From contig JAMOPR010000101.1 in the NCBI GenBank assembly GCA_027064485.1, positions 1-13,822 of the forward strand: DNA of 13,822 bases, written 5' to 3'. This document shows positions 1-9,269 of the stretch, piece by piece; the first letter of the stretch is position 1, and each line of letters begins with the position of its first letter. The stretch comes from Desulfurobacteriaceae bacterium (GTDB lineage: Bacteria > Aquificota > Aquificia > Desulfurobacteriales > Desulfurobacteriaceae). Position numbers and translations under genes: made by a program. Under the pieces are notes generated by a model. It ran no database searches. It saw only the letters and a program-made list of their open reading frames with translations, and was not told where the DNA came from.

Positions 1-15
1 CTTTTGAGGTTCTTT

Positions 16-687
16 TTGAAAGAAATAGTTAAAGTCTCTAATTTGTGGAAAATTTATCAAACAGAAACGGAAAAAGTTGAAGCTTTAAAGGGAATAAGTT
101 TTTCTTTGAAGAAAGGAGAGTTTTCAATTTTAATGGGTGCTTCTGGTTCTGGAAAATCCACCCTCCTCCACATCTTAGGCACCCTCGACTTTCCGACAAA
201 AGGAGAAGTTCTCATAAACGGTGTTAATCCCTTTTCTCTTCCTGAAAAAAAGATATCCTCTTTTCGCAATAAAAAAATAGGATTTATTTTCCAATTTCAC
301 TACCTTATCAACGAGCTTACGGTTTTAGAAAACGTTATGGTTCCTCTCTTAATTGCCGGAGTAGAAAAGGAAAAAGCTGAAGAAAAAGCGAAAACGCTAT
401 TGAAATCTGTAAATCTTGAACATAGATTATCTCACAGACCGTTTGAGATTTCTGGCGGTGAAAAGCAGCGAGTTGCTGTAGCAAGAGCCTTGGTTAACGA
501 ACCTGAAATAGTTTTAGCAGATGAGCCTACCGGAAACCTTGATTCTGAAACTGCCAAGTCTGTTATTTCTCTCATGAGAGAACTTAACAGGGAATTTCGA
601 ATAACTTTTTTCATAGCTACGCATAATCCAGAACTGGAAAAGTTTGCGGATAGAATATACCTTATAAAAGACGGAGCTTTGATTTAA
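16..687 (+). CDS. LolD-like ABC transporter ATP-binding protein
   Basis: Cytoplasmic ATPase subunit of an ABC transporter of the LolD/MacB group, which powers lipoprotein release or related periplasm-facing work with FtsX-type permeases. All ATPase motifs are visible (numbering from the longer frame at base 4): Walker [10 protein letters not shown] at 45-53, a Q-loop region [15 protein letters not shown] at 96-110 that is very LolD-like, signature ISGGEKQR at 149-156, Walker [12 protein letters not shown] at 170-180 and switch His207 in THN. The frame can open with TTG at base 4, but TTG at 16 is preferred: GAGG at 6-9 lies 6 bases upstream and the protein then begins [12 protein letters not shown], as in the family. 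This gives 223 residues, the usual length. The permease partner is not in the window; it may lie just upstream, where a TGA at 5-7 could be its stop, but this is not shown. clpC follows 20 bases downstream. LolD itself versus another member of the group cannot be settled. Confidence 0.88.
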   Translation: MKEIVKVSNLWKIYQTETEKVEALKGISFSLKKGEFSILMGASGSGKSTLLHILGTLDFPTKGEVLINGVNPFSLPEKKISSFRNKKIGFIFQFHYLINELTVLENVMVPLLIAGVEKEKAEEKAKTLLKSVNLEHRLSHRPFEISGGEKQRVAVARALVNEPEIVLADEPTGNLDSETAKSVISLMRELNREFRITFFIATHNPELEKFADRIYLIKDGALI

Positions 688-694
688 ACCTTAT

Positions 695-702
695 AGAAGG
701 AG
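695..702 (+). promoter_or_regulatory. Ribosome binding site of clpC
   Basis: AGAAGGAG lies 5 bases before the ATG at 708, in the short gap after the ABC ATPase. It is a strong Shine-Dalgarno match and fixes the clpC start. No promoter-like sequence fits in the 20-base gap, so clpC is probably read through from upstream, although a promoter inside the preceding gene cannot be excluded. Confidence 0.7.
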
Positions 703-707
703 ATTGT

Positions 708-3167
708 ATGTTTGAAAGATTTTCAACAAGAGCCAGACAGATTATCATCAAAGCAAAAGAGCAAGCTGTAGCTTTAAGGTCTGAAAAGTTAGGAACTGAG
801 CATATTCTATTAACGCTTTTAAAAGAAGATGAGATAACGAATCAAATTTTGGCTAAATACAGCATTTCCAAGACAAGGATTCAGGAGATAATCATTTCTC
901 AGGTTCAACCTGCTGCCTTTGAAGTTGATGTCAATACCATAACGTTTTCTACAGAAGCAAGAAGGGTGTTGGAACATGCCCTTGAAGAATCAAAAATCTT
1001 AGGTCACGCTTACGTTGGACCAGAACACCTCTTTATAGCCCTTGCCAAAGAAAGACTTGGACTTGCAGGTAGAATTCTGAGAAGTTACGGTTTAGACCAC
1101 TACACACTAAGAAGGGAAGTTTCTAACTTGTTAAGAGGCATAGTAAGAGAGAAAAAATCCCCCCGTCGTTCTGCAACTCCTAACCTTGATAAATACGGCA
1201 GAGACCTTACAAAACTTGCAGAAGAGGGTAAACTTGACCCGGTAATCGGTAGAGAAAAAGAGATAGAAAGAGTTACTCACATTTTAGCCCGTCGCCGCAA
1301 AAACAACCCTGTTCTCATAGGAGAGCCGGGAGTAGGTAAAACGGCAATTGTTGAAGGACTTGCTATAAAGATAGCAAAAGGTGAAGTTCCTGAAAAGCTA
1401 CGTGGTAAAAGAATTGTTTCTCTTGATATGGCTTCCCTTATAGCTGGCACCAAGTATAGGGGACAGTTTGAAGAACGCCTCAAAGCCATTGTTAAAGAGC
1501 TTGAAAACAATAAGGATGTAATTCTCTTCATAGATGAAATTCATACGCTTGTTGGAGCGGGAGCTGCTGAAGGTTCTATGGATGCTTCCAACATTTTAAA
1601 GCCTTCTCTTTCCCGTGGAGAAATACAGGTAATAGGTGCTACAACGATTGATGAATACAGGAAGTATATAGAAAAAGACGGTGCCCTTGAGAGAAGGTTC
1701 CAACCTGTTATCGTTGAGGAGCCGAGCCTTGAAGACACCATAGAGATTCTTAAAGGTTTGAAACCTAAGTTTGAGGAGTTCCACGGCGTAGAAATTACAG
1801 ATGGAGCGATAGAGAGAGCTGTTAAATTGGCTGTTCGCTATATAAATGACAGAAAGTTGCCGGATAAGGCTATAGACATAATAGATGAAGCAGGTGCAAA
1901 GGCGCAACTTCAGATGACGGCTAAAGACGATAGGGTTAAGAAGCTTGAAGATGAAATAGAAAAGGTTAAGGCTTTAAAAGAAGAAGCTCTTGCAATGGCT
2001 GAGTATGAGAAAGCTCACTTTTACAAACAGCAGGAAATCTCTCTGATTGCTGAATTGGAAGACTTAAAGAGAAAAATAAAGGAAGAAGGAAAAGGAAAGA
2101 AAATAGTTATAGATGAGTCTAAAGTTGAAGAAGTGGTAGCTTTCTGGACTGGCATTCCGGTTCAGCAGCTAAGAGAAAAAGAGGCTGAGAAGCTCTTAAA
2201 ACTTGAATCTGAACTTCACAAAAGAGTGGTGGGTCAGGAAGAGGCTGTTACAGCTGTTGCAAAAGCTATCAAGCGTTCACGTTTGGGTATAAGGAGTAAC
2301 ACTAACAGACCGATAGGTAGTTTCCTCTTTTTAGGTCCTACAGGTGTAGGTAAAACGGAACTTGCAAAGGCTTTGGCTGAAGCGCTGTTCGGCGATGAAA
2401 AGGCAATGGTAAGGATAGATATGTCCGAATACATGGAAAAACATACTGTTTCAAGGCTTATCGGTGCACCTCCGGGATACGTTGGATACGAGGAAGGCGG
2501 ACAGTTGACCGAAGCTGTTAGGAGAAAACCTTACACGGTAATTCTTCTTGATGAAATAGAAAAGGCGCACCCTGACGTTCTCAACGTTCTGCTTCAAATA
2601 ATGGAAGATGGACGCCTCACAGACGGTTTGGGAAGAACTGTTTCCTTTACCAATACGATACTTATTATGACTTCTAACTTGGGAGCTAAGCACCTTATCT
2701 CTTCTCAAAAAGGTTTGGGTTTTGAAGTAGCAGACGGAAAAGAGGAAGAGCGTTCATTTGAGAGAATGAAATCTTTCGTTCTTGAAGAGGTTAAGAAGTT
2801 CTTTAAACCTGAGTTTATAAACAGGCTTGACGGCATTATCGTGTTCCATCCGCTTACCCGTGAAGACGTTAAAGAGATTGTAAGGAAGCAGATAGATAAG
2901 TTGAACGAAGAGTTAAAAGAGAGAAACTTGAAAGTTCACGTTACAAACAGATTTGTGGAATACGTTGTTGATAAAGAGTTTAGAAAGGAATACGGTGCAA
3001 GAACGATAAGGAGAGCCATTCAGAACTTGGTTGAAGATAGGTTGACCGACGAAATTCTGATGGGAAGATTTACAGAAGGTGGTGAAGTAGTGTTTGACAT
3101 AACGCCGAAAGGCAGGATAAGCGTTAGAGCCAAGAAGAAAAAGAGGGAAATGGCAGAGTCTAAGTAG
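708..3167 (+). CDS. clpC: ClpC-type AAA+ unfoldase, ATPase subunit of the Clp protease
   Basis: Class I Hsp100 ATPase that unfolds substrates and feeds them to the ClpP peptidase in the cytoplasm. Its 819 residues match the ClpC length. Order of parts: two N-terminal Clp repeats (about 1-145); AAA+ domain 1 with Walker A GEPGVGKT 205-212, pore loop KYRG 249-252 and Walker B VILFIDE 271-277; a short middle region with a UVR-like coiled segment (about 410-460) rather than the long ClpB coiled coil; AAA+ domain 2 with Walker A GPTGVGKT 543-550, pore loop GYVGY 590-594, Walker B VILLDE 611-616, Arg finger R706 in FINRLD and sensor-2 GAR 763-765. An LGF tripeptide at 670-672 sits where ClpP-docking loops carry [IL]GF, which argues for a protease partner and against ClpB. 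clpP is not in the window. The C-terminus is basic (RAKKKKR). Stop is 8 bases before rsmE, so the two are likely cotranscribed. Confidence 0.96.
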   Translation: MFERFSTRARQIIIKAKEQAVALRSEKLGTEHILLTLLKEDEITNQILAKYSISKTRIQEIIISQVQPAAFEVDVNTITFSTEARRVLEHALEESKILGHAYVGPEHLFIALAKERLGLAGRILRSYGLDHYTLRREVSNLLRGIVREKKSPRRSATPNLDKYGRDLTKLAEEGKLDPVIGREKEIERVTHILARRRKNNPVLIGEPGVGKTAIVEGLAIKIAKGEVPEKLRGKRIVSLDMASLIAGTKYRGQFEERLKAIVKELENNKDVILFIDEIHTLVGAGAAEGSMDASNILKPSLSRGEIQVIGATTIDEYRKYIEKDGALERRFQPVIVEEPSLEDTIEILKGLKPKFEEFHGVEITDGAIERAVKLAVRYINDRKLPDKAIDIIDEAGAKAQLQMTAKDDRVKKLEDEIEKVKALKEEALAMAEYEKAHFYKQQEISLIAELEDLKRKIKEEGKGKKIVIDESKVEEVVAFWTGIPVQQLREKEAEKLLKLESELHKRVVGQEEAVTAVAKAIKRSRLGIRSNTNRPIGSFLFLGPTGVGKTELAKALAEALFGDEKAMVRIDMSEYMEKHTVSRLIGAPPGYVGYEEGGQLTEAVRRKPYTVILLDEIEKAHPDVLNVLLQIMEDGRLTDGLGRTVSFTNTILIMTSNLGAKHLISSQKGLGFEVADGKEEERSFERMKSFVLEEVKKFFKPEFINRLDGIIVFHPLTREDVKEIVRKQIDKLNEELKERNLKVHVTNRFVEYVVDKEFRKEYGARTIRRAIQNLVEDRLTDEILMGRFTEGGEVVFDITPKGRISVRAKKKKREMAESK

Positions 3168-3175
3168 AGGAAGTT

Positions 3176-3895
3176 ATGAGAAGGTTTAAGGCGGATAGTA
3201 TCAAAGGTGATGTGGCTTATTTAAGAGGGCAGGAAGCCCGCCACGCTCTTAAAGTTTTGAGGTTAAAGAAAGGTGATGAAGTAATAATTTTTGACGGTGA
3301 AGGAAAGGAATACTTAGCTGTAATTTCTGCTGCATCGCCGACATCTGTTAAGTTAAAGGTTGTTGAGGAGATAAACGTTAACAGGGATAGTTTTTTACGT
3401 TCCGTTCTCTTTATGGGTATAACTAACAAGATGCAGAAGTTTGAGATTGCAGTTCAAAAAGCTACGGAGTTGGGCGTTACTGAGATAGTGCCCGTTGTTT
3501 GTGAGCGTTCTTCTACTGCTCATAACGTAAAGAACTGGGAAGGTAAGCTGAGAAGGTGGAACGATATAATTGTAAACGCTGCCAAACAGTGCGGAAGGAA
3601 CGTTCTACCCGTTTTGAAAGAACCTGTAAAGTTGCCGGAAGTTGAGAGTGATACTGATATCTCTTTTGTTTTGTGGGAAAAGGGAGGGAATTCTTTTAAA
3701 GATTTTGAATCTTTTTCTGCGTCTTCCGTTTCGTTTTTGGTTGGACCAGAAGGCGGTTTGAGTAAGGAAGAGATAGAGGTTTTGAGGAAGAAAGGTTTTA
3801 AACCTATATATTTAGGTAAGAGAATTTTGAGGGCTGAGACGGCGGCTATTGCGGGAATGACGCTGATTCAATACATATGGGGGGATTTGGGATAG
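3176..3895 (+). CDS. rsmE: 16S rRNA (uracil-1498-N3)-methyltransferase
   Basis: SPOUT-class methyltransferase that transfers a methyl group from S-adenosylmethionine to N3 of U1498 (E. coli numbering) in helix 44 of 16S rRNA. The 239 residues are the normal RsmE length. Residues 1 to about 68 form the PUA-like RNA-binding part (RHALKVLRLKKGD at 22-34). The C-terminal trefoil-knot domain shows KMQKFEIAVQKATELGV (85-101), AAKQCGR (135-141, usually AAEQSGR), LVGPEGGLSKEE (188-199) and LGKRILRAETAAI (213-225), the last two lining the cofactor site. Start ATG at 3176 has GAGGAA at 3167-3172, overlapping the clpC stop. Its stop TAG is directly followed by the ATG of the macro-domain gene, so the two are likely cotranslated. 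Confidence 0.95.
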   Translation: MRRFKADSIKGDVAYLRGQEARHALKVLRLKKGDEVIIFDGEGKEYLAVISAASPTSVKLKVVEEINVNRDSFLRSVLFMGITNKMQKFEIAVQKATELGVTEIVPVVCERSSTAHNVKNWEGKLRRWNDIIVNAAKQCGRNVLPVLKEPVKLPEVESDTDISFVLWEKGGNSFKDFESFSASSVSFLVGPEGGLSKEEIEVLRKKGFKPIYLGKRILRAETAAIAGMTLIQYIWGDLG

Positions 3896-4438
3896 ATGGG
3901 AGAGGTTTTGAAGGAAGTTAGTTTAGGCGATAGGGTAGTGAAGGTCATTAAGGGGGATATTACTGAGGAGGATGTTGATGCAATAGTAAATGCTGCTAAC
4001 AGTTTTTTAAAGCACGGCGGTGGTGTTGCCGGTGCTATAGTGAGGAAGGGAGGAAGAGTAATTCAGGAGGAAAGTGACAGGATTGTTGAGGAAAGGGGAA
4101 AAGTCCCTGTTGGTAAGGCAGTGTATACTTCTGGAGGAAACTTAAAAGCTAAATACGTCATTCATACTGTTGGTCCCGTTTGGGGTGAGGGGAGAGAAGA
4201 GGAAAAGCTCAGGAGTGCTGTAAGGTCTGCGCTTAAAGTTGCTGAAGATTTGGGCGTTTCCTCTGTGGCGCTTCCGGCGATTAGCACGGGGATTTTTGGC
4301 TATCCTAAAAGAGAAGGCGTGAAAGTTATTGTTGATGAAGTTCTTAAGTTTTTAAAAAACGACGCTCAACATTTGAAAGAGGTAAGACTCGTTAGCATAG
4401 ATAGCGAGACGGCTTTTTTATTCAGTGAGTTTATTTAA
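3896..4438 (+). CDS. Macro-domain protein, AF1521-like ADP-ribose binding/hydrolase
   Basis: Single-domain macro protein of 180 residues, predicted to bind ADP-ribose or related metabolites and possibly remove ADP-ribose or acetyl-ADP-ribose groups. The family motifs are all present: GDIT 20-23, VDAIVNAAN 27-35, HGGGVAGAI 40-48, VIHTVGPVW 88-96 and the phosphate loop [10 protein letters not shown] 128-137. The layout, including the N-terminal strand [14 protein letters not shown], resembles archaeal AF1521 as I remember it. MacroD/YmdB enzymes have an Asp in GGGVD; here that position is Ala45, so a MacroD-style mechanism is doubtful. Start ATG directly abuts the rsmE stop (TAGATG); GGGGG at 3880-3884 could serve as ribosome binding site. 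The last 21 bases overlap the 3' end of the opposite-strand response regulator. Confidence 0.9.
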   Translation: MGEVLKEVSLGDRVVKVIKGDITEEDVDAIVNAANSFLKHGGGVAGAIVRKGGRVIQEESDRIVEERGKVPVGKAVYTSGGNLKAKYVIHTVGPVWGEGREEEKLRSAVRSALKVAEDLGVSSVALPAISTGIFGYPKREGVKVIVDEVLKFLKNDAQHLKEVRLVSIDSETAFLFSEFI

Positions 4439-5746
4439 TTTTGAAAGTCTGTATCTAAATTCTCTGAACGTAAGTCCTAACAGCTCTGCAGCTTTTGTTT
4501 TCTTACCATTCGCAAGTTCAAGGGCTTTCAATAAATACTCTTTCTCTACGCTTTTAAGTATCTCTTTTAAATTGACTCCTTCTTCTGTTAAAGGTGGGAG
4601 CAGAGAAGGAGGGGTTTCGGCAGAGAGAACACCTTTACCTAAAATTCCATCGTCGCACATAATTACTTCTCTTTCCACGATATTTTTTAGTTCCCTTACG
4701 TTTCCTTCTAACGGCTGATTCATGAGATGGTTTATAAAACTTTGAGAAATGCGCTTTATCTCCTTGTTGTATTTTTTTGAGAGTTCTTTAACGAAGTAGT
4801 CTACTAATAGGGGGATGTCCTCTTTGCGTTCTCTTAAGGGTGGAATATGAATCTGTATTGTGGATAGGCGGTAGAATAAGTCTTCACGGAAGTTTCCTTT
4901 TTTAACTTCCTCTTTTAGGTTTTTATTCGTAGCTGCAATTATTCGAACGTCAACTTCTTTTTCTTCTGTTCCTCCCAACGGGATGAACCGTTTGGTTTCT
5001 AAAAATCTTAAAAGTTTTGCTTGAAGGGAAATGGGCATGTCTCCTATTTCGTCTAAAAAGAGCGTTCCGCCGTTTGCAGCTTCTATAAGCCCTTTTTTAT
5101 CTTTTGTTGCGCCGGTAAAAGCCCCCTTTTTGTATCCGAAAAGTTCACTTTCAAGGAGTTCAGAAGGTAAAGCAGCACAGTTTATTGCGATGAACGGCTT
5201 TCTGTTTCTGTTGCTGAGGTTGTGGATTGCCCTTGCTACTACTTCTTTTCCTGTTCCGCTTTCGCCCGTTATCAAAACGTTTACATCGTATGGTGCGATT
5301 TTTCTGATTGTTTCTTTGAGTTTTTCGGTGGCGGGGGATTTTCCTATGAGTTGGGGGATTTCAGAGGTTTCTACCTGCTTTTTGAGTTCTATTTTATCCT
5401 TGAGGTTTCTTATTATCAATCTTAAGTCTTCTAACCTAAAAGGTTTTTCTATGTAGTCGTAAACGCCTAATTCAAAGGCTTCTTTTATCGTTTCCGCTGA
5501 TGCAAAGGCTGTTATGATAACTATCTCTGTTTCAGGTGAATCTTTCTTTATCTTTCTTACTATTTCCATTCCGTTGCCGTCGGGAAGCCTTAGGTCTATC
5601 AGTGCTATGTCGAAAGAGTTGTTTTTTAAGTGGGTTTGAGCTTCTGCTATAGTGTAAGCGCTTGTTACGTTGAAAGAAAAATCTTCTAATAGGATTTTCA
5701 ATATTTCCTGAAGGCTTCTTTCGTCTTCAAGAATCAGTGCTTCCAT
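4418..5746 (-). CDS. Sigma-54-dependent response regulator, NtrC family, PilR-like
   Basis: Two-component activator that remodels sigma-54 RNA polymerase at enhancer-controlled promoters. In order (442-residue numbering): receiver domain 1 to about 115 with acidic E7/D8, phospho-acceptor D51, T79 and K101; AAA+ domain about 133-365 with Walker A GESGTGKE 161-168, sigma-54-contacting GAFTGA 208-213, Walker B TLFLDE 228-233 and GNVREL 348-353; C-terminal Fis-type helix-turn-helix [20 protein letters not shown] (416-435), whose TFR..RYRL end is typical of PilR-type proteins. A frame can open with TTG at 5749, but ATG at 5746 is preferred: it sits in TGATG, where the kinase stop TGA and this ATG share one base, with GAGGAAGG just upstream. 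The immediate kinase neighbour is the natural phosphodonor. Target genes (type IV pili or other) cannot be read from the window. Confidence 0.93.
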   Translation of the reverse strand: MEALILEDERSLQEILKILLEDFSFNVTSAYTIAEAQTHLKNNSFDIALIDLRLPDGNGMEIVRKIKKDSPETEIVIITAFASAETIKEAFELGVYDYIEKPFRLEDLRLIIRNLKDKIELKKQVETSEIPQLIGKSPATEKLKETIRKIAPYDVNVLITGESGTGKEVVARAIHNLSNRNRKPFIAINCAALPSELLESELFGYKKGAFTGATKDKKGLIEAANGGTLFLDEIGDMPISLQAKLLRFLETKRFIPLGGTEEKEVDVRIIAATNKNLKEEVKKGNFREDLFYRLSTIQIHIPPLRERKEDIPLLVDYFVKELSKKYNKEIKRISQSFINHLMNQPLEGNVRELKNIVEREVIMCDDGILGKGVLSAETPPSLLPPLTEEGVNLKEILKSVEKEYLLKALELANGKKTKAAELLGLTFREFRYRLSKLNKLTE

Positions 5747-6921
5747 CAACCTTCCTCTGAAAGTGGTAGTTTAACTACGAATTTTGCACCGCCTAATTTG
5801 CTCTTTTCTACTTTTATTGTTCCTCTGTTTTCCAGTATAAATTTATTAACTATGGAAAGTCCCAAGCCTGAACCGTTTGGATTTTTCGAATAAAACGGTT
5901 CAAATATTTTCTCTTTTTCCTCTTCCTTTATACCGGGTCCATCATCTTCTACAATGATTTCTAACGTGTGGTTCTTTTTACGGCAGTGAATTTCCACTTT
6001 AGAGTCAGCCCATTGAAAGGCGTTTCTAACGATGTTTTCAATGGTTGAGTAAAATCCGCGGGCATCTGTTTTGATTTTTATCGGTTCTGTTTCTAATTTA
6101 TAGTTTTTACCAAAGTGTTGGAGCGATTGCAGTATCTCTTTGAATGCTTCTGGCAGGAAAATTTCTGTTTTTATGGGTGAGGAGGGGCGTGATAAGTGGA
6201 GGAAGTCTTTTACTATTCTGTCGAGTCTATCTGTTTCTCTAAAGATTATTTCTAACAAACGTTCGTTTTGTCTTCCCTCTTTTATCAGCTCTAAAGCGCC
6301 TTTGATGGAGGCTAATGGGTTTTTGATTTCGTGAGCCATATTGGCGCTTATTTCGTATAGTCTTTTGTAAAACTCTGTTCTTTCCTTTTCTTTTTCTAAC
6401 TCTTTTATGTAAGAGGCTTGGATTTTGAGTTTTTTTCCTAATTTGGCTCCTGCAAAGAACATTGCAATTAAAGCCGTGCTGTTCAGTATTGTCTGAACTC
6501 CTGTTGCTATCCCTTCGTTGTGTTTCTGGATGAAGTAGATAATGTGAAAGGAAAGCCCAAATAAAAGAGCTGCTGCTCCGCTTGTGTCGCCTAATATTAT
6601 TGTTGAAAAGAAAATGGGAAATATTAAGAAGATAGAAAAGAAGTTGTAACTGAGGATATTTGATGCTACCAAAGAAAAGATGGCTGCTTCGTCTAACAGG
6701 AATTCGAGGGTGTGGGGATTTTTTGAAAAGATGAGAAGTATTGCACTTGCAGCGGCGTATATTCCTAAAATGAACATAAAATTCTGGGTTACGTAAAGTT
6801 TATTTATGGAGGACAGAGAAAGGAAGAGAAAGAAAGTGCCGGATGAGAAGGCAAGCCTTCCCACCCTATACATAAGATAGAGTTTATCCGGAAATAGGTT
6901 ACTGTTTTCAATTTCTTTCAC
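5746..6921 (-). CDS. Six-helix membrane sensor histidine kinase, PilS-like
   Basis: Inner-membrane sensor kinase that autophosphorylates on His and passes the phosphate to the adjacent NtrC-type regulator. About six hydrophobic segments lie near residues 22-40, 47-66, 75-92, 94-111, 115-131 and 142-161, with only short loops, so there is no sizeable periplasmic sensor. A short coiled linker (165-190) leads to the HisKA box [14 protein letters not shown] with H197, then the ATPase domain: N box ENIVRNA 295-301, G1 box DDGPG 326-330, F box around 340-344 and G2 box GSGLGLSIV 350-358. No PAS domain is visible; 391 residues is short for PilS, which has the same six-helix arrangement. The start taken is GTG at 6921, inside the 3' end of purL (14-base overlap); ATG at 6873 is possible but has no visible ribosome binding site. 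Signal sensed is unknown. Confidence 0.88.
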   Translation of the reverse strand: MKEIENSNLFPDKLYLMYRVGRLAFSSGTFFLFLSLSSINKLYVTQNFMFILGIYAAASAILLIFSKNPHTLEFLLDEAAIFSLVASNILSYNFFSIFLIFPIFFSTIILGDTSGAAALLFGLSFHIIYFIQKHNEGIATGVQTILNSTALIAMFFAGAKLGKKLKIQASYIKELEKEKERTEFYKRLYEISANMAHEIKNPLASIKGALELIKEGRQNERLLEIIFRETDRLDRIVKDFLHLSRPSSPIKTEIFLPEAFKEILQSLQHFGKNYKLETEPIKIKTDARGFYSTIENIVRNAFQWADSKVEIHCRKKNHTLEIIVEDDGPGIKEEEKEKIFEPFYSKNPNGSGLGLSIVNKFILENRGTIKVEKSKLGGAKFVVKLPLSEEG

Positions 6922-9139
6922 CTGTTAGCTCTTTTTCTAAAGCTGTTTCGTAGAGTTGTTTGGCTTCGGTAATGTTTAAGTTAACGATTTCTTTGCCTTT
7001 ATGCTTTATTATACCTGTTTTCTGCGCCGTTACTGTTCCAATTAGTTTTGCTGGAACCGTTTTCTTTTTGAAAAACTCTAATACTTCTTCAACCTTTTCT
7101 GGTGATACCGTTATAATGACTCTGCTTTGTTCTTCTCCGAAGAGCAGAAAATCTGTTCTTATATCTTCAGAAAGTTCTACCTCAAAGCCCAACTCTCTTT
7201 CAAAGGCAGATTCAAACAACGCAACGGCTAATCCACCTTCGGATACGTCATGAGCACTTTTTATCATTCCTTTTTCTATACTTTCAATTAAAGCGTTCTG
7301 TAGTGTTTTTTCGAATTGAAGGTCTATTGTCTGTCCCTGTCCTTTTACCGTTCCCGTAACTAACTTTTGATATTCAGAGCCTGAAACGTTACCTGTGTTT
7401 TCGCCTAACAGGATTATTGCGTCTTCTGGTGATTTGAAGAACGATGTCATTCTTTTTTCAATATCGTCGATTACTCCAACGCATACAACGGTTGGGGTTG
7501 GGTAAACTGCCCTTTTGCCGTTTTCTGTTGTTGTTTCGTTGTAGAAACTGACGTTTCCGCTTACCACTGGTGTTTCAAGGATTCTACATGCATCTGCCAT
7601 TCCGTCTGTTGCTTTAACAAACTGCCACATGATTTCCGGGTTTTCCGGGCTTCCGAAATTGAGGCAATCGGTTATGGCTTTTGGTCTGGCACCGGTGCAG
7701 GCAACGTTTCTTGCTGCTTCTGCAACTGCTATCTTGCCACCTTCGTAAGGATTTAGGTAGCAGTATCGTGCGTTGCAATCCGAACTTATAGCTATACCTT
7801 TTTTGCTCTCCTTTACTCTTATGAGAGAAGCGTCTCCGCCTGGGTAGATAACAGTGTTTATTTGAACCATATGGTCATACTGCCTGTAAATCCACCTTTT
7901 GCTTGCTATTGTTGGTGATGAGAGGAGTTTTTTGGTTATTTCGTTGTAGTCTTTTGGCTCTGGGATTTCGTTCTGGTTGTAGTTTCTGTTTTCTATTATG
8001 TATTTGGGAGTTTTGAAAGGTCTGTAATAAACAGGAGCTTCGTCTGTTAACGCTTTTATGGGAAGTTCCGCAACTTTGTCGCCGTGCCAGAAGAGTCTTA
8101 TTACAGGTTCTTCTATTATTTCTCCTATTACGCAAGCGTCCAATTCCCACTTGCGGAATACTTCCATTATCTCTTCTTCTTTTCCCTTTTCGCAGACAAC
8201 AAGCATTCTTTCCTGAGATTCTGAAAGCATTATTTCGTAAGGAGTCATGTTTTCTTCGCGCAAGGGAACCTTGTCAAGGTTAAGTTCTATTCCGACGCCG
8301 CCGCGGGAAGCCATTTCGACAGAAGAGGAAGTTAAGCCGGCTGCGCCCATATCTTGAATGGCTACTATGCCGTCCTTTTCCATCGCTTCAAGGCAGGCTT
8401 CAATAAGGAGCTTTTCTATGAACGGGTCTCCAACCTGAACGTTGACTTTCTTTTCAACTTCCTCTTCGGAAGAGAATTCCTCTGAAGCCATTGTTGCTCC
8501 GTGAATGCCGTCCCTTCCCGTTTTTGAACCTACGTAGATAACGGGGTTTCCGACGCCGGCAGCTTTAGCGTAGAAAATTTTGTCTTTTTTTACTATTCCC
8601 AAAGCAAACGCGTTTACTAAAGGGTTTGTCTGATAGCAGGAATCAAAGTAAACTTCGCCGCCTATAGTTGGAACGCCTACACAGTTTCCGTAGTGGCTGA
8701 TTCCAGATACTACTCCTTTAACGACATAGCGCATCTTTGGGTCGTGGAGTTCACCAAAGCGTAGAGAATCCATGCAGGCGACAGGTCTTGCCCCCATCGT
8801 AAAAACATCCCTTAAAATCCCTCCTACGCCTGTTGCTGCTCCGTGGAACGGTTCTATGAATGATGGATGGTTGTGGGATTCTACTTTAAAAGCTGCACAG
8901 ATTTGTTTTTCTTCATCAACCATTATTATTCCGGCGTTTTCTCCTGGTCCTTGAACGACCCACGGTGCTTCTGTGGGGAATTTTTTAAGGTGGGGACGGG
9001 AGGACTTATAGGAACAGTGTTCTGACCACATTGCAGAGAAAATCCCCAACTCCACCAAATTAGGTTCTCTACCTAAAATCTCTTTTATTTTTTCGTATTC
9101 CTCATAAGTTACGTGTTGTTCTATTACTTTTCTGTCCAT
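6908..9139 (-). CDS. purL: Phosphoribosylformylglycinamidine synthase subunit PurL
   Basis: ATP-dependent synthetase subunit for step 4 of de novo purine synthesis: FGAR plus glutamine-derived ammonia gives FGAM. It is the small, multi-subunit form (743 residues), which needs PurQ and PurS; neither is in the window. The N-terminus shows SEHCSYK with H41 (the active-site His region of small PurL), then [20 protein letters not shown] (88-107) and the metal/ATP-binding stretches typical of the PurM-like fold; the second half repeats the fold ([12 protein letters not shown] [14 protein letters not shown] near the C-terminus). The open frame runs on to 9343 but the first 68 residues are low-complexity, cross the promoter and overlap the divergent gene; ATG at 9139 with AAGGAG 5 bases upstream gives the normal start ([20 protein letters not shown]). 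The stop lies 14 bases inside the histidine kinase start. Confidence 0.96.
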   Translation of the reverse strand: MDRKVIEQHVTYEEYEKIKEILGREPNLVELGIFSAMWSEHCSYKSSRPHLKKFPTEAPWVVQGPGENAGIIMVDEEKQICAAFKVESHNHPSFIEPFHGAATGVGGILRDVFTMGARPVACMDSLRFGELHDPKMRYVVKGVVSGISHYGNCVGVPTIGGEVYFDSCYQTNPLVNAFALGIVKKDKIFYAKAAGVGNPVIYVGSKTGRDGIHGATMASEEFSSEEEVEKKVNVQVGDPFIEKLLIEACLEAMEKDGIVAIQDMGAAGLTSSSVEMASRGGVGIELNLDKVPLREENMTPYEIMLSESQERMLVVCEKGKEEEIMEVFRKWELDACVIGEIIEEPVIRLFWHGDKVAELPIKALTDEAPVYYRPFKTPKYIIENRNYNQNEIPEPKDYNEITKKLLSSPTIASKRWIYRQYDHMVQINTVIYPGGDASLIRVKESKKGIAISSDCNARYCYLNPYEGGKIAVAEAARNVACTGARPKAITDCLNFGSPENPEIMWQFVKATDGMADACRILETPVVSGNVSFYNETTTENGKRAVYPTPTVVCVGVIDDIEKRMTSFFKSPEDAIILLGENTGNVSGSEYQKLVTGTVKGQGQTIDLQFEKTLQNALIESIEKGMIKSAHDVSEGGLAVALFESAFERELGFEVELSEDIRTDFLLFGEEQSRVIITVSPEKVEEVLEFFKKKTVPAKLIGTVTAQKTGIIKHKGKEIVNLNITEAKQLYETALEKELTGERN

Positions 9140-9144
9140 TCCTG

Positions 9145-9150
9145 CTCCTT
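9145..9150 (-). promoter_or_regulatory. Ribosome binding site fixing the purL start
   Basis: On the minus strand AAGGAG stands 5 bases before the ATG at 9139. No comparable site precedes the upstream in-frame ATG at 9169, which would also coincide with the predicted transcription start. This decides the shorter PurL. Confidence 0.75.
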
Positions 9151-9174
9151 CAGCTTTGGTTGTCTGCATAGGAA

Positions 9175-9183
9175 AGTATATCA
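9175..9183 (-). promoter_or_regulatory. Predicted extended -10 promoter of purL
   Basis: Minus strand reads TGATATACT: an extended -10 (TG, one base, TATACT; 5 of 6 to TATAAT). Transcription would start near 9168, leaving a leader of about 29 bases that contains the ribosome binding site. The -35 region is poor (TTCAAG at a spacing of 18), which is acceptable for extended -10 promoters. It would drive purL, the kinase and the regulator. Prediction from consensus only. Confidence 0.5.
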
Positions 9184-9199
9184 GGAAAGAGTTAATTAC

Positions 9200-9228
9200 T
9201 TGAAAAGTGGTTAGTTGTGTTTTAAATT
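9200..9228 (+). promoter_or_regulatory. Predicted promoter of the histone-fold gene
   Basis: TTGAAA at 9200-9205 (5 of 6 to TTGACA), 17 bases, then TAAATT at 9223-9228 (4 of 6 to TATAAT). Start would fall near 9235, giving a leader of about 35 bases. An alternative -10, TAAAAT at 9244-9249, has a weaker -35 (TTTAAA). The region is so AT-rich that chance matches are likely; the strand and position are right for the gene at 9270. Confidence 0.4.
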
Positions 9229-9248
9229 TATTTTTAGAAAATTTAAAA
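9220..9248. repeat. Perfect 10-base AT-only inverted repeat
   Basis: Arms TTTTAAATTT (9220-9229) and AAATTTAAAA (9239-9248) are exact reverse complements separated by 9 bases. They lie between the predicted promoter core and the start of the histone-fold gene, so could be a protein-binding site or a weak leader hairpin. Being made only of A and T in an AT-rich gap, it may be coincidence. Confidence 0.45.
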
Positions 9249-9269
9249 TAAAATTTTAGGAGGAGAGAG

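Noticed and set aside
1596..1907. 103-codon minus-strand open frame opposite clpC
   Set aside because: Lies wholly within strongly conserved clpC coding sequence with no recognisable domain; a shadow frame.
5031..5456. 141-codon plus-strand open frame opposite the response regulator
   Set aside because: It is antisense to the conserved AAA+ domain, Ser/Phe/Leu-rich, and has no ribosome binding site or family resemblance; a shadow frame.
7875..8150. 91-codon minus-strand open frame within purL
   Set aside because: Out-of-frame reading of purL on the same strand, Arg/Asn/Gln-rich low-complexity product; not a gene.
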